Assembly (NCBI RefSeq): GCF_900110605.1
Contig: NZ_FOFI01000002.1
Span: forward strand, 434,001 to 498,000
DNA length: 64,000 nucleotides
Source of the DNA: Epilithonimonas lactis
GTDB lineage: Bacteria > Bacteroidota > Bacteroidia > Flavobacteriales > Weeksellaceae
Direction: 5' to 3'
Position 1 is the stretch's first letter. Each line of letters opens with the position of its first letter. Below are positions 1 to 8,891 of the stretch, one piece after another. The translations under genes and the position numbers were made by a program. Under the pieces are notes generated by a model. That model was given only the letters and a program-made list of their open reading frames with translations. It searched no databases and had not been told where the DNA came from.

Positions 1-30
1 ACCACAGAAAGTCTCTGTGGTTTTTGTTTT
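1..30 (+). terminator. Rho-independent terminator of an upstream gene
   Basis: Perfect 8-bp stem ACCACAGA / TCTGTGGT (1-8 and 14-21) with a 5-base loop, followed by a T-rich run. It would end a plus-strand gene left of the window and faces the end of the minus-strand methyltransferase gene. Confidence 0.7.
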
Positions 31-805
31 AGTCTTTTATAATGACGCCGGCATATTTGCCATCGAATTCTATAATATGTGGTTTGCGTTTGTTCTTCTC
101 GCAATAATCTTTGAAAGCGGCATTGTCCCCAACATCATCACTCATGAAGATGCCACCACTTTTCAGTTTACTCCAAAGCAGATTGTAAGCCCAAAGTCTA
201 CCGTCGTAAGTTTTATCGCTGTCATAATGCACAACATCAAAAGAATTTGACTTCTCAAAAATCTTTGGAAGAGATTCTTTATCAGCATATCTGTAAAGGT
301 CCCAGTTTTTCTTGTATTTTTCTGGGATCACACAACCTACGAAATCCTCACTTTGGTTTTGCAAAATATATGGCATGTCCGAACTGTAAAGCGTTCCATT
401 TCTGTGAACCAATGAAGCCAAAGCCGCAAAAGATGACCATCCGTAAGCTACGCCAGTTTCAATCGATCTTTGAGCATTTGCAAATTCATTGATGTAATAG
501 ATCACACTTAGAGAACCTGCGCCACCCATTTTTACAGGTGCTTTTGCCTGAGCTTGCAACGCCGAAGCAAATTCTTGTGGGAATAGTTTTTCGAAAGGGA
601 CGAAAGTCGTATTGAGCACTTTTTCTATAAAATCTTTCTCGGAGATGGCGATACTCTTGCACCACTTTTCGGCTTCTTCTTTGCCTCTCAATCCAGATGA
701 ACGGTTGAAGATGTTTTTCCAGATCTTACGTCTCAATTCAGGGTAAAGGTCTGGACGTTTCAGATATGCAAAAAAGGTCGAAACGATTTCGGAGATTTTA
801 TTCAT
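29..805 (-). CDS. Class I SAM-dependent methyltransferase
   Basis: 258-residue protein with a Rossmann-type methyltransferase core. The motif ETGVAYGWSSFAAL resembles the glycine-rich SAM loop (motif I), and a later acidic segment HYDSDKTYDG precedes SGGIFMSDDVGDN, as in macrocin-O-methyltransferase-like or Methyltransf_24 enzymes. The substrate cannot be told; the polysaccharide genes across the divergent junction suggest a sugar or glycolipid. I chose the ATG at 805 (MNKISEIV) rather than an in-frame start 13 codons upstream, because those codons would run into the promoter region of the divergent glycosyltransferase gene. No signal peptide, so probably cytoplasmic. Confidence 0.75.
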   Translation of the reverse strand: MNKISEIVSTFFAYLKRPDLYPELRRKIWKNIFNRSSGLRGKEEAEKWCKSIAISEKDFIEKVLNTTFVPFEKLFPQEFASALQAQAKAPVKMGGAGSLSVIYYINEFANAQRSIETGVAYGWSSFAALASLVHRNGTLYSSDMPYILQNQSEDFVGCVIPEKYKKNWDLYRYADKESLPKIFEKSNSFDVVHYDSDKTYDGRLWAYNLLWSKLKSGGIFMSDDVGDNAAFKDYCEKNKRKPHIIEFDGKYAGVIIKD

Positions 806-853
806 AAATATGCTTTGTGGTGCAAAAATACAAAAGAATTGCACAAACAGTCA

Positions 854-861
854 TATATTTG
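854..861 (+). promoter_or_regulatory. Bacteroidota -7 element (glycosyltransferase operon)
   Basis: TATATTTG matches TAnnTTTG, 32 bases before the chosen ATG. No convincing TTG lies at the usual distance upstream, so support is the -7 element only. Confidence 0.45.
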
Positions 862-893
862 CCTTATTAAGAATTATTTTATCAAGAAACACA

Positions 894-2051
894 ATGAAGC
901 AAAAAATAAAAATACTTTTTATACACCGTTCTATGGAGTTTGGAGGTGTGGAAAAAGTTGTTATTAATCAATTGAAAAATCTTGATAAACATATTTTCGA
1001 TGTGACCTTGTTGCTCAAAATGTATCAAGGCGGAATGAGAGATCAGATCCCGGGCGACGTCAATTTGATCTCGCTGACAAAGGGCAAGGAAGACCTTTCA
1101 AAGTTCAAATTATTTTTTCTGATTCAATTAGTTTTAAGGAATATAAAACTAAGATTTCTCGCAAAGTTTCCTTTTTTCGTTGAAAGATTCTATCTGAAAA
1201 AAAAATTTGATCTGATCATTGCTCCAACATATACCAGTTTCGATGATGTTCTTAATAGTCATGACAAAAATGCTAAAAAGATCGCTTGGTTCCATACAGA
1301 CATCAGAGACGGGAAAGACCACAACAATAACTTACGACTACTCAATAAACTCAAAAAATTTGATTGGGTGGTCTTTGGCTCCCAACAGACCCAACAAGTG
1401 ATCGTAGATGAATATCAAATTAACTATCCCAACAGCCAGGTCATCTACAATCCTATTGACATAGACGGAACAAGGCTGAAATCAAAAGAATTTCAAATCG
1501 ATTATGAAAAAAGACCCGTTTTTCTTTCAATAGGAAGGCTGAACAGGAGAAAAGGCTACCACACATTGATGAAAGCTCACAGATCGCTTTTGGATGAAGG
1601 CATTGAGCACTCAATTGTAATCATTGGAGACGGCGAGGAAAATCTGCCGCTTAAGGAACAGGCAAAAGAACTGGATGTGGAGGATTCTTTTCTTTTCTAC
1701 GGTGCAAAATCAAATCCATATCCTTACATAAAAGCTTGCGATTATTACATATTATCTTCTGATTCTGAATCTTACCCGTTGACCATAGGTGAGGTCTTGA
1801 TTCTTGGAAAACCAATCATCAGTACCAACGTGGGCGGTATTTCCGAAATGATGACCCACGATGAAAATGGGCTGTTGATAGATTACTCCGCGGAAGCAAT
1901 GGCAGAAGCAATGAAAAGATTTATCTACGACCATGATCTTACAAACAGGATCATCAACAATAATAAAAATATGGAAGTGAAATTTGACAATTCGATCATC
2001 AATAGGCAAATTGAAGAATTGTTTGTTACGCTCGCAAATAATCGTTCTTAA
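894..2051 (+). CDS. Glycosyltransferase family 4
   Basis: 385 residues with the two-domain GT-B layout. The N-terminus has the GGVEKVV acceptor-side glycine loop. The C-terminal half has SIGRLNRRKGYHTL, VIIGDGEE and an E-x7-E nucleotide-sugar motif (ESYPLTIGE) at about 305-313. It should add one sugar from an activated donor to a growing lipid-linked glycan at the inner face of the membrane. The start is the ATG at 894 (MKQKIKILF); a longer frame from 810 would cover the promoter-like element. It lies 27 bases before a GT2 gene on the same strand, probably cotranscribed. Donor and acceptor are unknown. Confidence 0.88.
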   Translation: MKQKIKILFIHRSMEFGGVEKVVINQLKNLDKHIFDVTLLLKMYQGGMRDQIPGDVNLISLTKGKEDLSKFKLFFLIQLVLRNIKLRFLAKFPFFVERFYLKKKFDLIIAPTYTSFDDVLNSHDKNAKKIAWFHTDIRDGKDHNNNLRLLNKLKKFDWVVFGSQQTQQVIVDEYQINYPNSQVIYNPIDIDGTRLKSKEFQIDYEKRPVFLSIGRLNRRKGYHTLMKAHRSLLDEGIEHSIVIIGDGEENLPLKEQAKELDVEDSFLFYGAKSNPYPYIKACDYYILSSDSESYPLTIGEVLILGKPIISTNVGGISEMMTHDENGLLIDYSAEAMAEAMKRFIYDHDLTNRIINNNKNMEVKFDNSIINRQIEELFVTLANNRS

Positions 2052-2078
2052 TAATAAATAATCCGTCACCAACATTCT

Positions 2079-2999
2079 ATGGAAAGCCCTTTGATCACCA
2101 TCTTTTCCCCGACGTACAATGCAGAAAGCTTTCTACCGTATGTTTTTGAGACCCTGCAAAAGCAAGACTACAAAAATTTTGAATGGCTGGTCGTAGATGA
2201 TTGTTCTACAGACAACACCATCCAAATTCTGAAGGCGTTGCAAGACAAAGCGACTTTCCCTATCCGGATCATTCAGAATGAAACCAATCAGATGGTCACA
2301 AAGAATATCGAGATCGGAATCCATAATGCCAATGGAAAATTTCTCTATTTGACAGGCCACGACGACGGACTGACAGACAATTGCCTTTCTACATTTGTTG
2401 AAGATTGGAATAGCCTAGACATCCAAACCCAAGATAATATCTGTGGACTGGTTTACCATTGTGAGGACCAGGACGGAAATTTTATTGGAACCAAATATCC
2501 TTTTGACTTTTGGATATCGAACGACTTCGAAATGCGCTTCAAGTATCATGTAAAAGGTGAAAAGAGCAGTTTCCACAAGGTTGAAATTCTGAAAAAAATA
2601 CAATATTCCTATCCCGAGATCGATGTTTACATTCCAGAAAATCTTTTTTGGTTCGAGTTGAGCTATAGATACAATTTCATGTACATCAACAAGGTTTTGC
2701 GGGTATATTTCCAGCACGATTCGCATCAAAACATTTCCAAATCTATGGGGCCGGGGAAAAAATATATGGCTGGATTTTCTTTTTTCTTTTCTGAGATCAT
2801 CCGGAAGTACAATACTTATCTAAGAAAAAATTACTTCAAGATGTGGGTGATTCTGCAATTTAATTATATCCGATATTCTCGATACAACCTGCAATCTTTT
2901 TCGGGAATAGTAAAAAATGCTGAAAACAAATTGGTGGTTGCGCTTTTGATCCCGTTCGTGATCATCTTTGAATTAATAAAATTCAAACGATTGATTTAA
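2079..2999 (+). CDS. Glycosyltransferase family 2
   Basis: 306-residue GT-A protein. It starts with the family signature ITIFSPTYN, followed by WLVVDDCSTDNT (nucleotide binding) and TGHDDG near 90 (the DxD-like metal site). A hydrophobic C-terminal helix (VVALLIPFVIIFELI) may tether it to the inner membrane. It follows the GT4 gene by 27 bases. Such enzymes build O-antigen or capsule repeats; the sugar cannot be assigned. A gap of about 200 bases with no feature I can support follows before the FabH-like gene. Confidence 0.85.
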   Translation: MESPLITIFSPTYNAESFLPYVFETLQKQDYKNFEWLVVDDCSTDNTIQILKALQDKATFPIRIIQNETNQMVTKNIEIGIHNANGKFLYLTGHDDGLTDNCLSTFVEDWNSLDIQTQDNICGLVYHCEDQDGNFIGTKYPFDFWISNDFEMRFKYHVKGEKSSFHKVEILKKIQYSYPEIDVYIPENLFWFELSYRYNFMYINKVLRVYFQHDSHQNISKSMGPGKKYMAGFSFFFSEIIRKYNTYLRKNYFKMWVILQFNYIRYSRYNLQSFSGIVKNAENKLVVALLIPFVIIFELIKFKRLI

Positions 3000-3150
3000 G
3001 AAAAACTGTCATCATCGAAATTCATAAAACAGAAAAATATTTTACGACATTGCTGATTTATTTATAATAAAATACATTTAATATCGATTCGGTCTTATCA
3101 AAGCATCAGATTTTGCTTGTTTGGATCAATCTATTGAAGATACTATATTA

Positions 3151-3180
3151 TTCACATAACATTCTTTATTGTTATCTTTG
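3151..3180 (+). promoter_or_regulatory. Promoter of the FabH-like gene
   Basis: TTC (one base off TTG), 19 bases, then TATCTTTG, an exact TAnnTTTG, ending 22 bases before the ATG at 3203. Spacing fits the Bacteroidota vegetative promoter. Confidence 0.6.
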
Positions 3181-3202
3181 CAAAAATTTACCCCACGCTA
3201 AT

Positions 3203-4153
3203 ATGATCAACATTGCAGCGATAGAATACTATCTGCCCAAAAATATATTAACCAACGAAGATATTGCGAATGAATTCCCAGAGTGGAATGCAGACAAGAT
3301 CAAATCAAAAATCGGTGTAGAATCCAGACATTTTGTAGATGATTCCCAAACTGCACTTGATCTGGCCGTAGAAGCTTGCGAAAAACTTTTCAAAAAATAC
3401 GACCGCAGCAAAATAGATTTTATCCTTTTTTGTACCCAAAGTCCAGACTACTTCCTTCCAACGACAGCTTGTATTTTACAGGATAAGTTAAACCTTCCGA
3501 AAAACATCGGCGCTTTGGATTTCAATCTCGGTTGTTCTGGTTTTGTCTATGGATTGACGTTGGCGAAAGGCCTGATATCTATTGGATTAGCAAAAAATAT
3601 TCTGTTGGTCACTTCTGATACTTACACCAAGTTTTTGGATAAGAATGACAAATCCAACAGAAGTATCTTTGGCGATGGCGCAGCGGTTTCCGTTATCGAA
3701 AAAGACGATTCCAAAGCAGATTTCCAATACGTTGTAGGAACAGACGGTGCCGGTTACAATAATCTGATTGTTGAAAATGGCGGTGCGAGAAACGCGTCAG
3801 AAAAGCCAGTTCTTTACATGAAAGGGCCTAAAATCTTCACATTCGCGCTAGAAAATATTCCGGCGTTGATCAGCGAAACACTCGAGAAAAATAAACTTAG
3901 ACTGGAGGATATCGACCTTTTCGTTTTCCATCAGGCAAGTTCTTATATGCTGAATTACTTGAAGAATCTTTGTAATATTCCAGACGAGAAATTCTTCCTG
4001 GATATGAAAGATATTGGAAACACAGTGTCTGCAAGTATTCCAATTGCTTTGAAACTAGCTTTGGACCAAGGCAAGATAAAAGAAGGCTTCAAAGTGATGG
4101 TCGCTGGTTTTGGTGTTGGCTATTCTTGGGGCGCAGGAATTTTGGAATTCTAA
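3203..4153 (+). CDS. 3-oxoacyl-ACP synthase III family protein (FabH-like)
   Basis: 316-residue thiolase-fold ketoacyl synthase. The catalytic triad is visible: Cys111 in NLGCSGFVYGL, His in FVFHQASSYML and Asn in DIGNTVSAS. The C-terminal glycine-rich loop GFGVGYSWGAG is also typical. Canonical FabH condenses acetyl-CoA with malonyl-ACP. The setting between glycosyltransferases rather than fab genes suggests a specialised role, such as making an acyl group for a surface sugar or lipid; that part is inference. The start at 3203 (MINIAAIEYYLP) matches the family and follows a good promoter; the extra 30 upstream codons include the -7 element. Confidence 0.85.
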   Translation: MINIAAIEYYLPKNILTNEDIANEFPEWNADKIKSKIGVESRHFVDDSQTALDLAVEACEKLFKKYDRSKIDFILFCTQSPDYFLPTTACILQDKLNLPKNIGALDFNLGCSGFVYGLTLAKGLISIGLAKNILLVTSDTYTKFLDKNDKSNRSIFGDGAAVSVIEKDDSKADFQYVVGTDGAGYNNLIVENGGARNASEKPVLYMKGPKIFTFALENIPALISETLEKNKLRLEDIDLFVFHQASSYMLNYLKNLCNIPDEKFFLDMKDIGNTVSASIPIALKLALDQGKIKEGFKVMVAGFGVGYSWGAGILEF

Positions 4154-4175
4154 ATAATACTTTAAAGATCTATAC

Positions 4176-4210
4176 AAAATGAAGAGAAGCGATTTTCTTC
4201 ATTTTTTGTT
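4176..4210 (+). terminator. Terminator after the FabH-like gene
   Basis: AAAATGAAG (4176-4184) pairs with CTTCATTTT (4197-4205). The loop can pair further down to a GCGA cap. A T-run follows. Confidence 0.65.
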
Positions 4211-4249
4211 ATTTTAGCAAAACAAAATTTACATTCCTCTCTTCAATTG

Positions 4250-5398
4250 ATGGAAGATCACAAAAAGAAAATCCTTATCAGAATTGGTTCTCTTCGCCAT
4301 GGTGGCGCGGAAAAAGTGCTGGTAACTTTCCTCAAAAACCTTCCGAAGGACAAGTATGAAATTGATCTGTTGCTCAATCTATATTCCGGAAAATATTTGA
4401 CAGATGTTCCGGGTTGGGTAAATGTGATGTACCTCAATCGTGGCGAGATGATCACGACCAATCGCCCAAAAGACATTCCAAAAAAAATATACCGCGTTGT
4501 CTATCAGCAACTTTTGAAGAAATATCCAAAAATACTTTACAAAAGAAAACTGAAAAACAAAGTCTACGATATCGAGTTTGCGGCCATCCACGGTTTTATG
4601 GATGAGGTTCTCAATAGTCCATTGAAGTCTTCCAAAAAACTAATGTGGATCCACAATGATTTGACTAAGGTTAGCGGCTACACAGCCGAGAAGATCAGAC
4701 ATTTTTTCCATTATGATAAAGTGATGGTCATCTCGGAAAAAATCGAACAAACCTTTTTAGAATTAGCAAAAACGGAGACTGAAAAACAGAAGATCGTACG
4801 AATCTACAATCCGCTGGACACCAATGAGATTTTAGTAAAGTCCGAAGCTGGTAGCCCGAAGTCCGAAGACCTCCAACCTGTATTCATTTCGGTAGGAACG
4901 GTTTTTCCTCAGAAAGGATTTGACCGATTGTTGAAAGTCCACAAACGACTTCTGGACGAAGGTTTCCAACACAAAGTACTAATTGTTGGAGACGGTTACG
5001 ATTTCGAAAATGTAAAGAAACTGAAAACCGAGTTAGGCATCGACAAAACAGCAACCATGCTTGGTTTTACAGATAATCCTTATCCTTACTTCAAAGCAGC
5101 CGATTTTTATATTCTAAGCTCAAGATACGAAGGTTTCCCGACGGTTTTGTTTGAAGCTATCACGCTCAAAAAGAATATCATCGCAACCGATGTTTCCGGC
5201 GTAGCAGAAATGTTGGAAAACGGAAAATTAGGCTTGATCACAGAAAACTCGGAAGAAGGAATCTATCATGGAATGAGACAAGCTTTGACCAATCCAGAAC
5301 ATTTCAAAACCTATCAGGACAATCTTGAGCATTATGAAATGCCTTTCGACCTAAAAAATTCTGTGGATAAGATCATGGAGATCATTGATAATTTGTAA
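4250..5398 (+). CDS. Glycosyltransferase family 4
   Basis: 382-residue GT-B enzyme related to the one at 894-2051. It has GSLRHGGAEKVL at the N-terminus, ISVGTVFPQKGFDRLL and VLIVGDGYD in the donor domain, and the E-x7-E motif EGFPTVLFE near 302. The ATG at 4250 follows an in-frame TTG at 4247 and is the likelier start. A TATTTTAG sequence at 4210-4217 is one base off the -7 consensus. The acetyltransferase gene starts 9 bases after its stop, so the two probably form an operon that adds and decorates a sugar of the surface glycan. Confidence 0.88.
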   Translation: MEDHKKKILIRIGSLRHGGAEKVLVTFLKNLPKDKYEIDLLLNLYSGKYLTDVPGWVNVMYLNRGEMITTNRPKDIPKKIYRVVYQQLLKKYPKILYKRKLKNKVYDIEFAAIHGFMDEVLNSPLKSSKKLMWIHNDLTKVSGYTAEKIRHFFHYDKVMVISEKIEQTFLELAKTETEKQKIVRIYNPLDTNEILVKSEAGSPKSEDLQPVFISVGTVFPQKGFDRLLKVHKRLLDEGFQHKVLIVGDGYDFENVKKLKTELGIDKTATMLGFTDNPYPYFKAADFYILSSRYEGFPTVLFEAITLKKNIIATDVSGVAEMLENGKLGLITENSEEGIYHGMRQALTNPEHFKTYQDNLEHYEMPFDLKNSVDKIMEIIDNL

Positions 5399-5407
5399 TT
5401 TTATCCA

Positions 5408-5959
5408 ATGGGTCATTCTATTCTTCAAAAAGATTTTTACCGGGAAAGCGGAAAATATCTGTCTCATTTTCAAATGCTGAAAAAATGTTTCAGTCCCAAT
5501 CTGCATTATATCTATTGGTTCCGGAATGCTCAGAAACATCCTAAATCATCTTTAACAGGAAAATTTTACCGATTGATTCTTCGCCATTACCAGATCAAAT
5601 ACGGCTTTCAGATCTACGCAGAAACCGAGATCGGGGAAGGTTTTTATCTAGGACATTGGGGCGCTCTTGTCATCAATCCGAAAACTAAAATTGGAAAAAA
5701 CTGCAACATTGCGCAAGGCGTTACAATAGCACAAGCCAACCGAGGAAAAAACGAAGGTGTTCCTGTGATCGGCAACGAGGTTTGGATTGGCCCAAATGCC
5801 GTGATCGTCGGGAATATCACCATTGGAAACAATGTTCTCATTGCTCCGAATGCTTATGTCAACACCGATGTTCCTGATAATTCTATCGTTTTGGGAAATC
5901 CTGCAATCATAACTTCAAAACCGAATGCGACTGAAGGTTATATTAACCATAAGATATAA
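5408..5959 (+). CDS. Serine acetyltransferase-like hexapeptide acyltransferase
   Basis: 183 residues with a left-handed beta-helix made of hexapeptide repeats (for example IGKNCNIAQGVTI and IGNEVWIGPNAVIVG) from about 75 to the end. GHWGALVINPKTKIG resembles the active-site region of CysE-type enzymes. It is shorter at the N-terminus than true serine acetyltransferase, and no cysteine-synthesis gene is nearby. With a glycosyltransferase gene 9 bases upstream, O- or N-acetylation of a surface sugar from acetyl-CoA is the more likely role. Confidence 0.8.
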   Translation: MGHSILQKDFYRESGKYLSHFQMLKKCFSPNLHYIYWFRNAQKHPKSSLTGKFYRLILRHYQIKYGFQIYAETEIGEGFYLGHWGALVINPKTKIGKNCNIAQGVTIAQANRGKNEGVPVIGNEVWIGPNAVIVGNITIGNNVLIAPNAYVNTDVPDNSIVLGNPAIITSKPNATEGYINHKI

Positions 5960-6022
5960 TTAATTTTATTATTTATCGACTTTGATATCATATTTTCCAG
6001 TATTAAACTTTGTTAAATCTCA

Positions 6023-6051
6023 TTGTTTTTAAATTTTATATTATATTTTTG
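6023..6051 (+). promoter_or_regulatory. Promoter of carbonic anhydrase gene
   Basis: TTG (6023-6025), 18 bases, TATTTTTG (6044-6051): near-ideal Bacteroidota promoter, with an 81-base leader before the ATG at 6133. Confidence 0.7.
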
Positions 6052-6132
6052 TGTAATTATTGATTTGGTCTATTAGTTTTTAAAAATAACGGCGCCGAAT
6101 CAAATAATTATAAATCAGCAAATTTTATTGTG

Positions 6133-6810
6133 ATGACAAACTCATACGAAGGTATTTTCGAAAACAATAAAAAATGGGTCGAAGGAAAACTAGCGGACAA
6201 TCCGAATTATTTCCACGACCTTGCTAAAACACAGCACCCAGATTACTTGTACATCGGCTGTTCCGACAGTCGAGCAACGGCAGAGGAACTGATGGGTGTA
6301 GGACCAGGCGAGGTTTTTGTTCACAGGAATATTGCCAATGTGGTCAACACTTTGGATATGAGTTCTACAGCGGTAATTCAGTACGCAGTTGAACATCTGA
6401 AAGTAAAACACATCATCGTCTGTGGCCATTACAATTGTGGTGGCGTAAAAGCAGCGATGACCTCTCAGGACCTAGGACTTTTGAATCCTTGGCTGAGAAA
6501 TATCCGAGACGTTTACAGGCTTCATCAGGAAGAGTTGGATTCTGTGGATGCCGATAAAAAATATGATCGCCTTGTAGAACTGAATGTTCAGGAGCAATGC
6601 ATCAATGTAATAAAAATGGCCTGCGTGCAAGAACGTTACATTTTGGATGAATATCCTATTGTTCACGGTTGGGTTTTCGACCTTAGAACAGGAAAAATAA
6701 TTGATCTGGAAATCGATTTTGAAAAGATTTTAAAAGACATCCAGAAAATATATAACCTGACAGATTCTGATTGGGTGATGAGTAAAAAGAACAACAAAAA
6801 TCTTATTTAA
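6133..6810 (+). CDS. Beta-class carbonic anhydrase
   Basis: 225-residue zinc enzyme that interconverts CO2 and bicarbonate in the cytoplasm. Zinc ligands and the catalytic dyad are visible: Cys-x-Asp-x-Arg in IGCSDSRATAEEL, and His-x2-Cys in GHYNCGGV; RNIANVV is the usual segment between them. Length fits the Can/plant-type clade. The ATG at 6133 is preferred to the GTG just before it. It opens a same-strand set of carbonic anhydrase, small exported protein, SulP transporter and second carbonic anhydrase, which points to bicarbonate supply for carboxylases. Confidence 0.93.
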   Translation: MTNSYEGIFENNKKWVEGKLADNPNYFHDLAKTQHPDYLYIGCSDSRATAEELMGVGPGEVFVHRNIANVVNTLDMSSTAVIQYAVEHLKVKHIIVCGHYNCGGVKAAMTSQDLGLLNPWLRNIRDVYRLHQEELDSVDADKKYDRLVELNVQEQCINVIKMACVQERYILDEYPIVHGWVFDLRTGKIIDLEIDFEKILKDIQKIYNLTDSDWVMSKKNNKNLI

Positions 6811-6820
6811 GATTTTCTAT

Positions 6821-7114
6821 ATGAAGTATTGGAGTATTATAATATTAACGGTTTTTCTGAACTTTACGGCGCTTCCTGGGATTGCCGCCATGTTTGGTTG
6901 GGAATTGCCGAGAACCAATGTTATAGTCAACGAGGAAGAGACCCACGCCAACACTTTTGTGCTTTACGAAAAGACCATTCCTAAAACTTTGGACATTCAT
7001 GATTTTCTGAAATTTTATGAAACTGTCCCTCAGAAAAATACAACACCTAATTGGGAAACCAATATCTATTTTTCGCCTTACCTCAGTATATTTTCTCCTC
7101 CCCCGGAAGCTTGA
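6821..7114 (+). CDS. Small exported protein of unknown function
   Basis: 97 residues, beginning 10 bases after the carbonic anhydrase stop. The N-terminus (MKYWSIIILTVFLNF) is a hydrophobic signal or anchor segment. The rest is polar with a Pro-rich C-terminus (FSPPPEA). I see no known domain, no cysteine and no second membrane helix. The tight spacing suggests cotranscription with the carbonic anhydrase gene and possibly a role with the SulP transporter downstream, but no function can be assigned. Confidence 0.6.
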   Translation: MKYWSIIILTVFLNFTALPGIAAMFGWELPRTNVIVNEEETHANTFVLYEKTIPKTLDIHDFLKFYETVPQKNTTPNWETNIYFSPYLSIFSPPPEA

Positions 7115-7214
7115 TTCATTTCGTTTTTCTATAAAACGAGATTCTTGTTTGCTGTTTTTATTGAACAGTAGGCTTTGTTCTGTATCAAGTCAATCAACAC
7201 TTTTTTAGAATAAT

Positions 7215-7229
7215 TGATATTCATTATCA
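7215..7229. promoter_or_regulatory. Fur-box-like palindrome before the SulP gene
   Basis: TGATATTCATTATCA differs at one base from the classic 7-1-7 Fur consensus TGATAATnATTATCA, and lies 20 bases before the SulP start codon. In AT-rich DNA this could be chance, and I cannot see why an anion transporter would be iron-regulated. Confidence 0.25.
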
Positions 7230-7249
7230 GTGACTTCTGCTACATTATT

Positions 7250-8845
7250 ATGCAAAAATCAAAATCTTTGATTGGAGGGATCAAAGAGAATTTTCCTTCC
7301 GGTCTTGTCGTTTTTCTCGTGGCTTTGCCACTTTGTCTTGGGATCGCGTTAGCATCAGGAGCGCCGCCATTATCTGGGATCATTGCTGGGATAGTTGGCG
7401 GGATTGTTGTCGGATTCATCAGTAATTCCAACATCTCTGTTTCTGGTCCGGCTGCTGGTTTGACGGCCATCGTTTTGGTTGCCATCACAGACCTTGGTGC
7501 GTTTGAGTTATTTCTTTGCGCAGGGATCATTGCGGGAATTCTACAATTAATTTTAGGATTTGTCCGGGCAGGAAGTATCTCAAATTATTTCCCTAATAAT
7601 GTCATCGAAGGCATGTTGGCTGGTATTGGAATCATCATTATTCTAAAACAAATTCCGCACGCCTTAGGATTTGACAGTGATTATGAAGGCCACGAATCTA
7701 TTTTTGATAAAGGTCTGAATTTCGGATATTTCTCAGAATTATTTGGAGCGATCCATCCGGGAGCCATCGTTGTGACCTTGGTTTCTGTAGCAATTTTGCT
7801 GGCTTGGGACCACATTACTTTTCTGAAAAGAATAAAACTTTTACCTGGCGCACTGGTTGCCGTCATTGCGGGAATTCTCTTGAATGAATTTTTCAAAATG
7901 TCTGGAAGTTCTTTGGCAATTTCTGAAAAACATTTGGTGACTTTGCCAACACCAAGTTCATTGGAAGACTTCAAAAACCTGATCACGTTTCCAGATTTCA
8001 ATGGATTTACGAATCCTAAAGTTTGGATTGCAGGAGCAACTATCGCAATCGTGGCATCTATCGAGACCTTGCTTTGTATTGAAGCTTCGGACAGATTGGA
8101 TGTTAGGAGAAGGATCACTGATACCAACCTCGAGTTGAAAGCACAAGGCATTGGAAACCTCATCAGCTCTTTCATTGGTGGATTGCCGATGACGTCTGTG
8201 GTGGTAAGAAGTTCCGCTAATGCCAATGCTGGAGCGACTACCAAAGCTTCAGCAATCATTCACGGTGTTTTGTTGCTGATATGTGTTTTGTCGATTCCAG
8301 TGATCTTAAATCTAATTCCATTGGCAACTTTGGCAGCGGTATTGATCTTGGTAGGATATAAATTGGCAAAACCTGCAACCTTCAAACATTTCTGGCACAA
8401 TGGAAAATATCAGTTCATTCCTTTTGTAGCAACCGTTTTGGCTGTTGTTTTCACCGATCTTTTGAAAGGTGTGGGAATTGGATTATTGATCTCAGTATTC
8501 TACATTCTTCAGGGAAATATGAAGCGTGCTTATTATCTGAACAAAGCCACTTTGGACGATGCAGATGAGATCACGATAAAACTGGCAGAGGAAGTATCCT
8601 TCCTGAACAAAGCAGCCATCAAGAAAACTTTAAAGAACGTAAAATCTGGCTCCAAAGTCATCATTGATGCAAAAACAACCTCGTACATCACAACAGATGT
8701 TCTGGAGATGATCCAGGATTTTGCCAATGTGAGAGCGAAAGAAGAAGACATAGAAGTCGAATTGCTTGGCTTCAAAACGTCTTACAGAGACTATGCGAGC
8801 GATCAAGATTCGCACGTCATCGTCAACCACAAAAGAGCAATGTAA
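7250..8845 (+). CDS. SulP family inorganic anion (bicarbonate/sulfate) transporter
   Basis: 531-residue inner-membrane protein with about 10-12 hydrophobic segments. The N-terminal SulP signature is FPSGLVVFLVALPLCLGIALASGAPP, here split by eye into its parts, followed by ISVSGPAAGLTAI. A STAS domain lies at about 440-520 (VIIDAKTTSYITTDVLEMI). Family members carry sulfate, bicarbonate or other anions. Carbonic anhydrase genes on both sides favour bicarbonate, as for BicA-like systems; this is inferred from context. The start is the ATG at 7250 (MQKSKSLIGG); the frame open upstream begins with a TTG and covers a palindrome. Confidence 0.9.
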   Translation: MQKSKSLIGGIKENFPSGLVVFLVALPLCLGIALASGAPPLSGIIAGIVGGIVVGFISNSNISVSGPAAGLTAIVLVAITDLGAFELFLCAGIIAGILQLILGFVRAGSISNYFPNNVIEGMLAGIGIIIILKQIPHALGFDSDYEGHESIFDKGLNFGYFSELFGAIHPGAIVVTLVSVAILLAWDHITFLKRIKLLPGALVAVIAGILLNEFFKMSGSSLAISEKHLVTLPTPSSLEDFKNLITFPDFNGFTNPKVWIAGATIAIVASIETLLCIEASDRLDVRRRITDTNLELKAQGIGNLISSFIGGLPMTSVVVRSSANANAGATTKASAIIHGVLLLICVLSIPVILNLIPLATLAAVLILVGYKLAKPATFKHFWHNGKYQFIPFVATVLAVVFTDLLKGVGIGLLISVFYILQGNMKRAYYLNKATLDDADEITIKLAEEVSFLNKAAIKKTLKNVKSGSKVIIDAKTTSYITTDVLEMIQDFANVRAKEEDIEVELLGFKTSYRDYASDQDSHVIVNHKRAM

Positions 8846-8891
8846 AAATTGCAAGATCATTAACATTAATACTTTTTAAAACATTTAAAAT

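Noticed and set aside
17-492. Plus-strand reading frames opposite the methyltransferase gene
   Set aside because: They overlap a well-supported minus-strand gene and show no protein-family features; shadow frames.
3113-3202. N-terminal extension of the FabH-like protein
   Set aside because: It would place the -7 element inside the coding region, and FabH proteins begin at the MINIAAIEYYLP equivalent.
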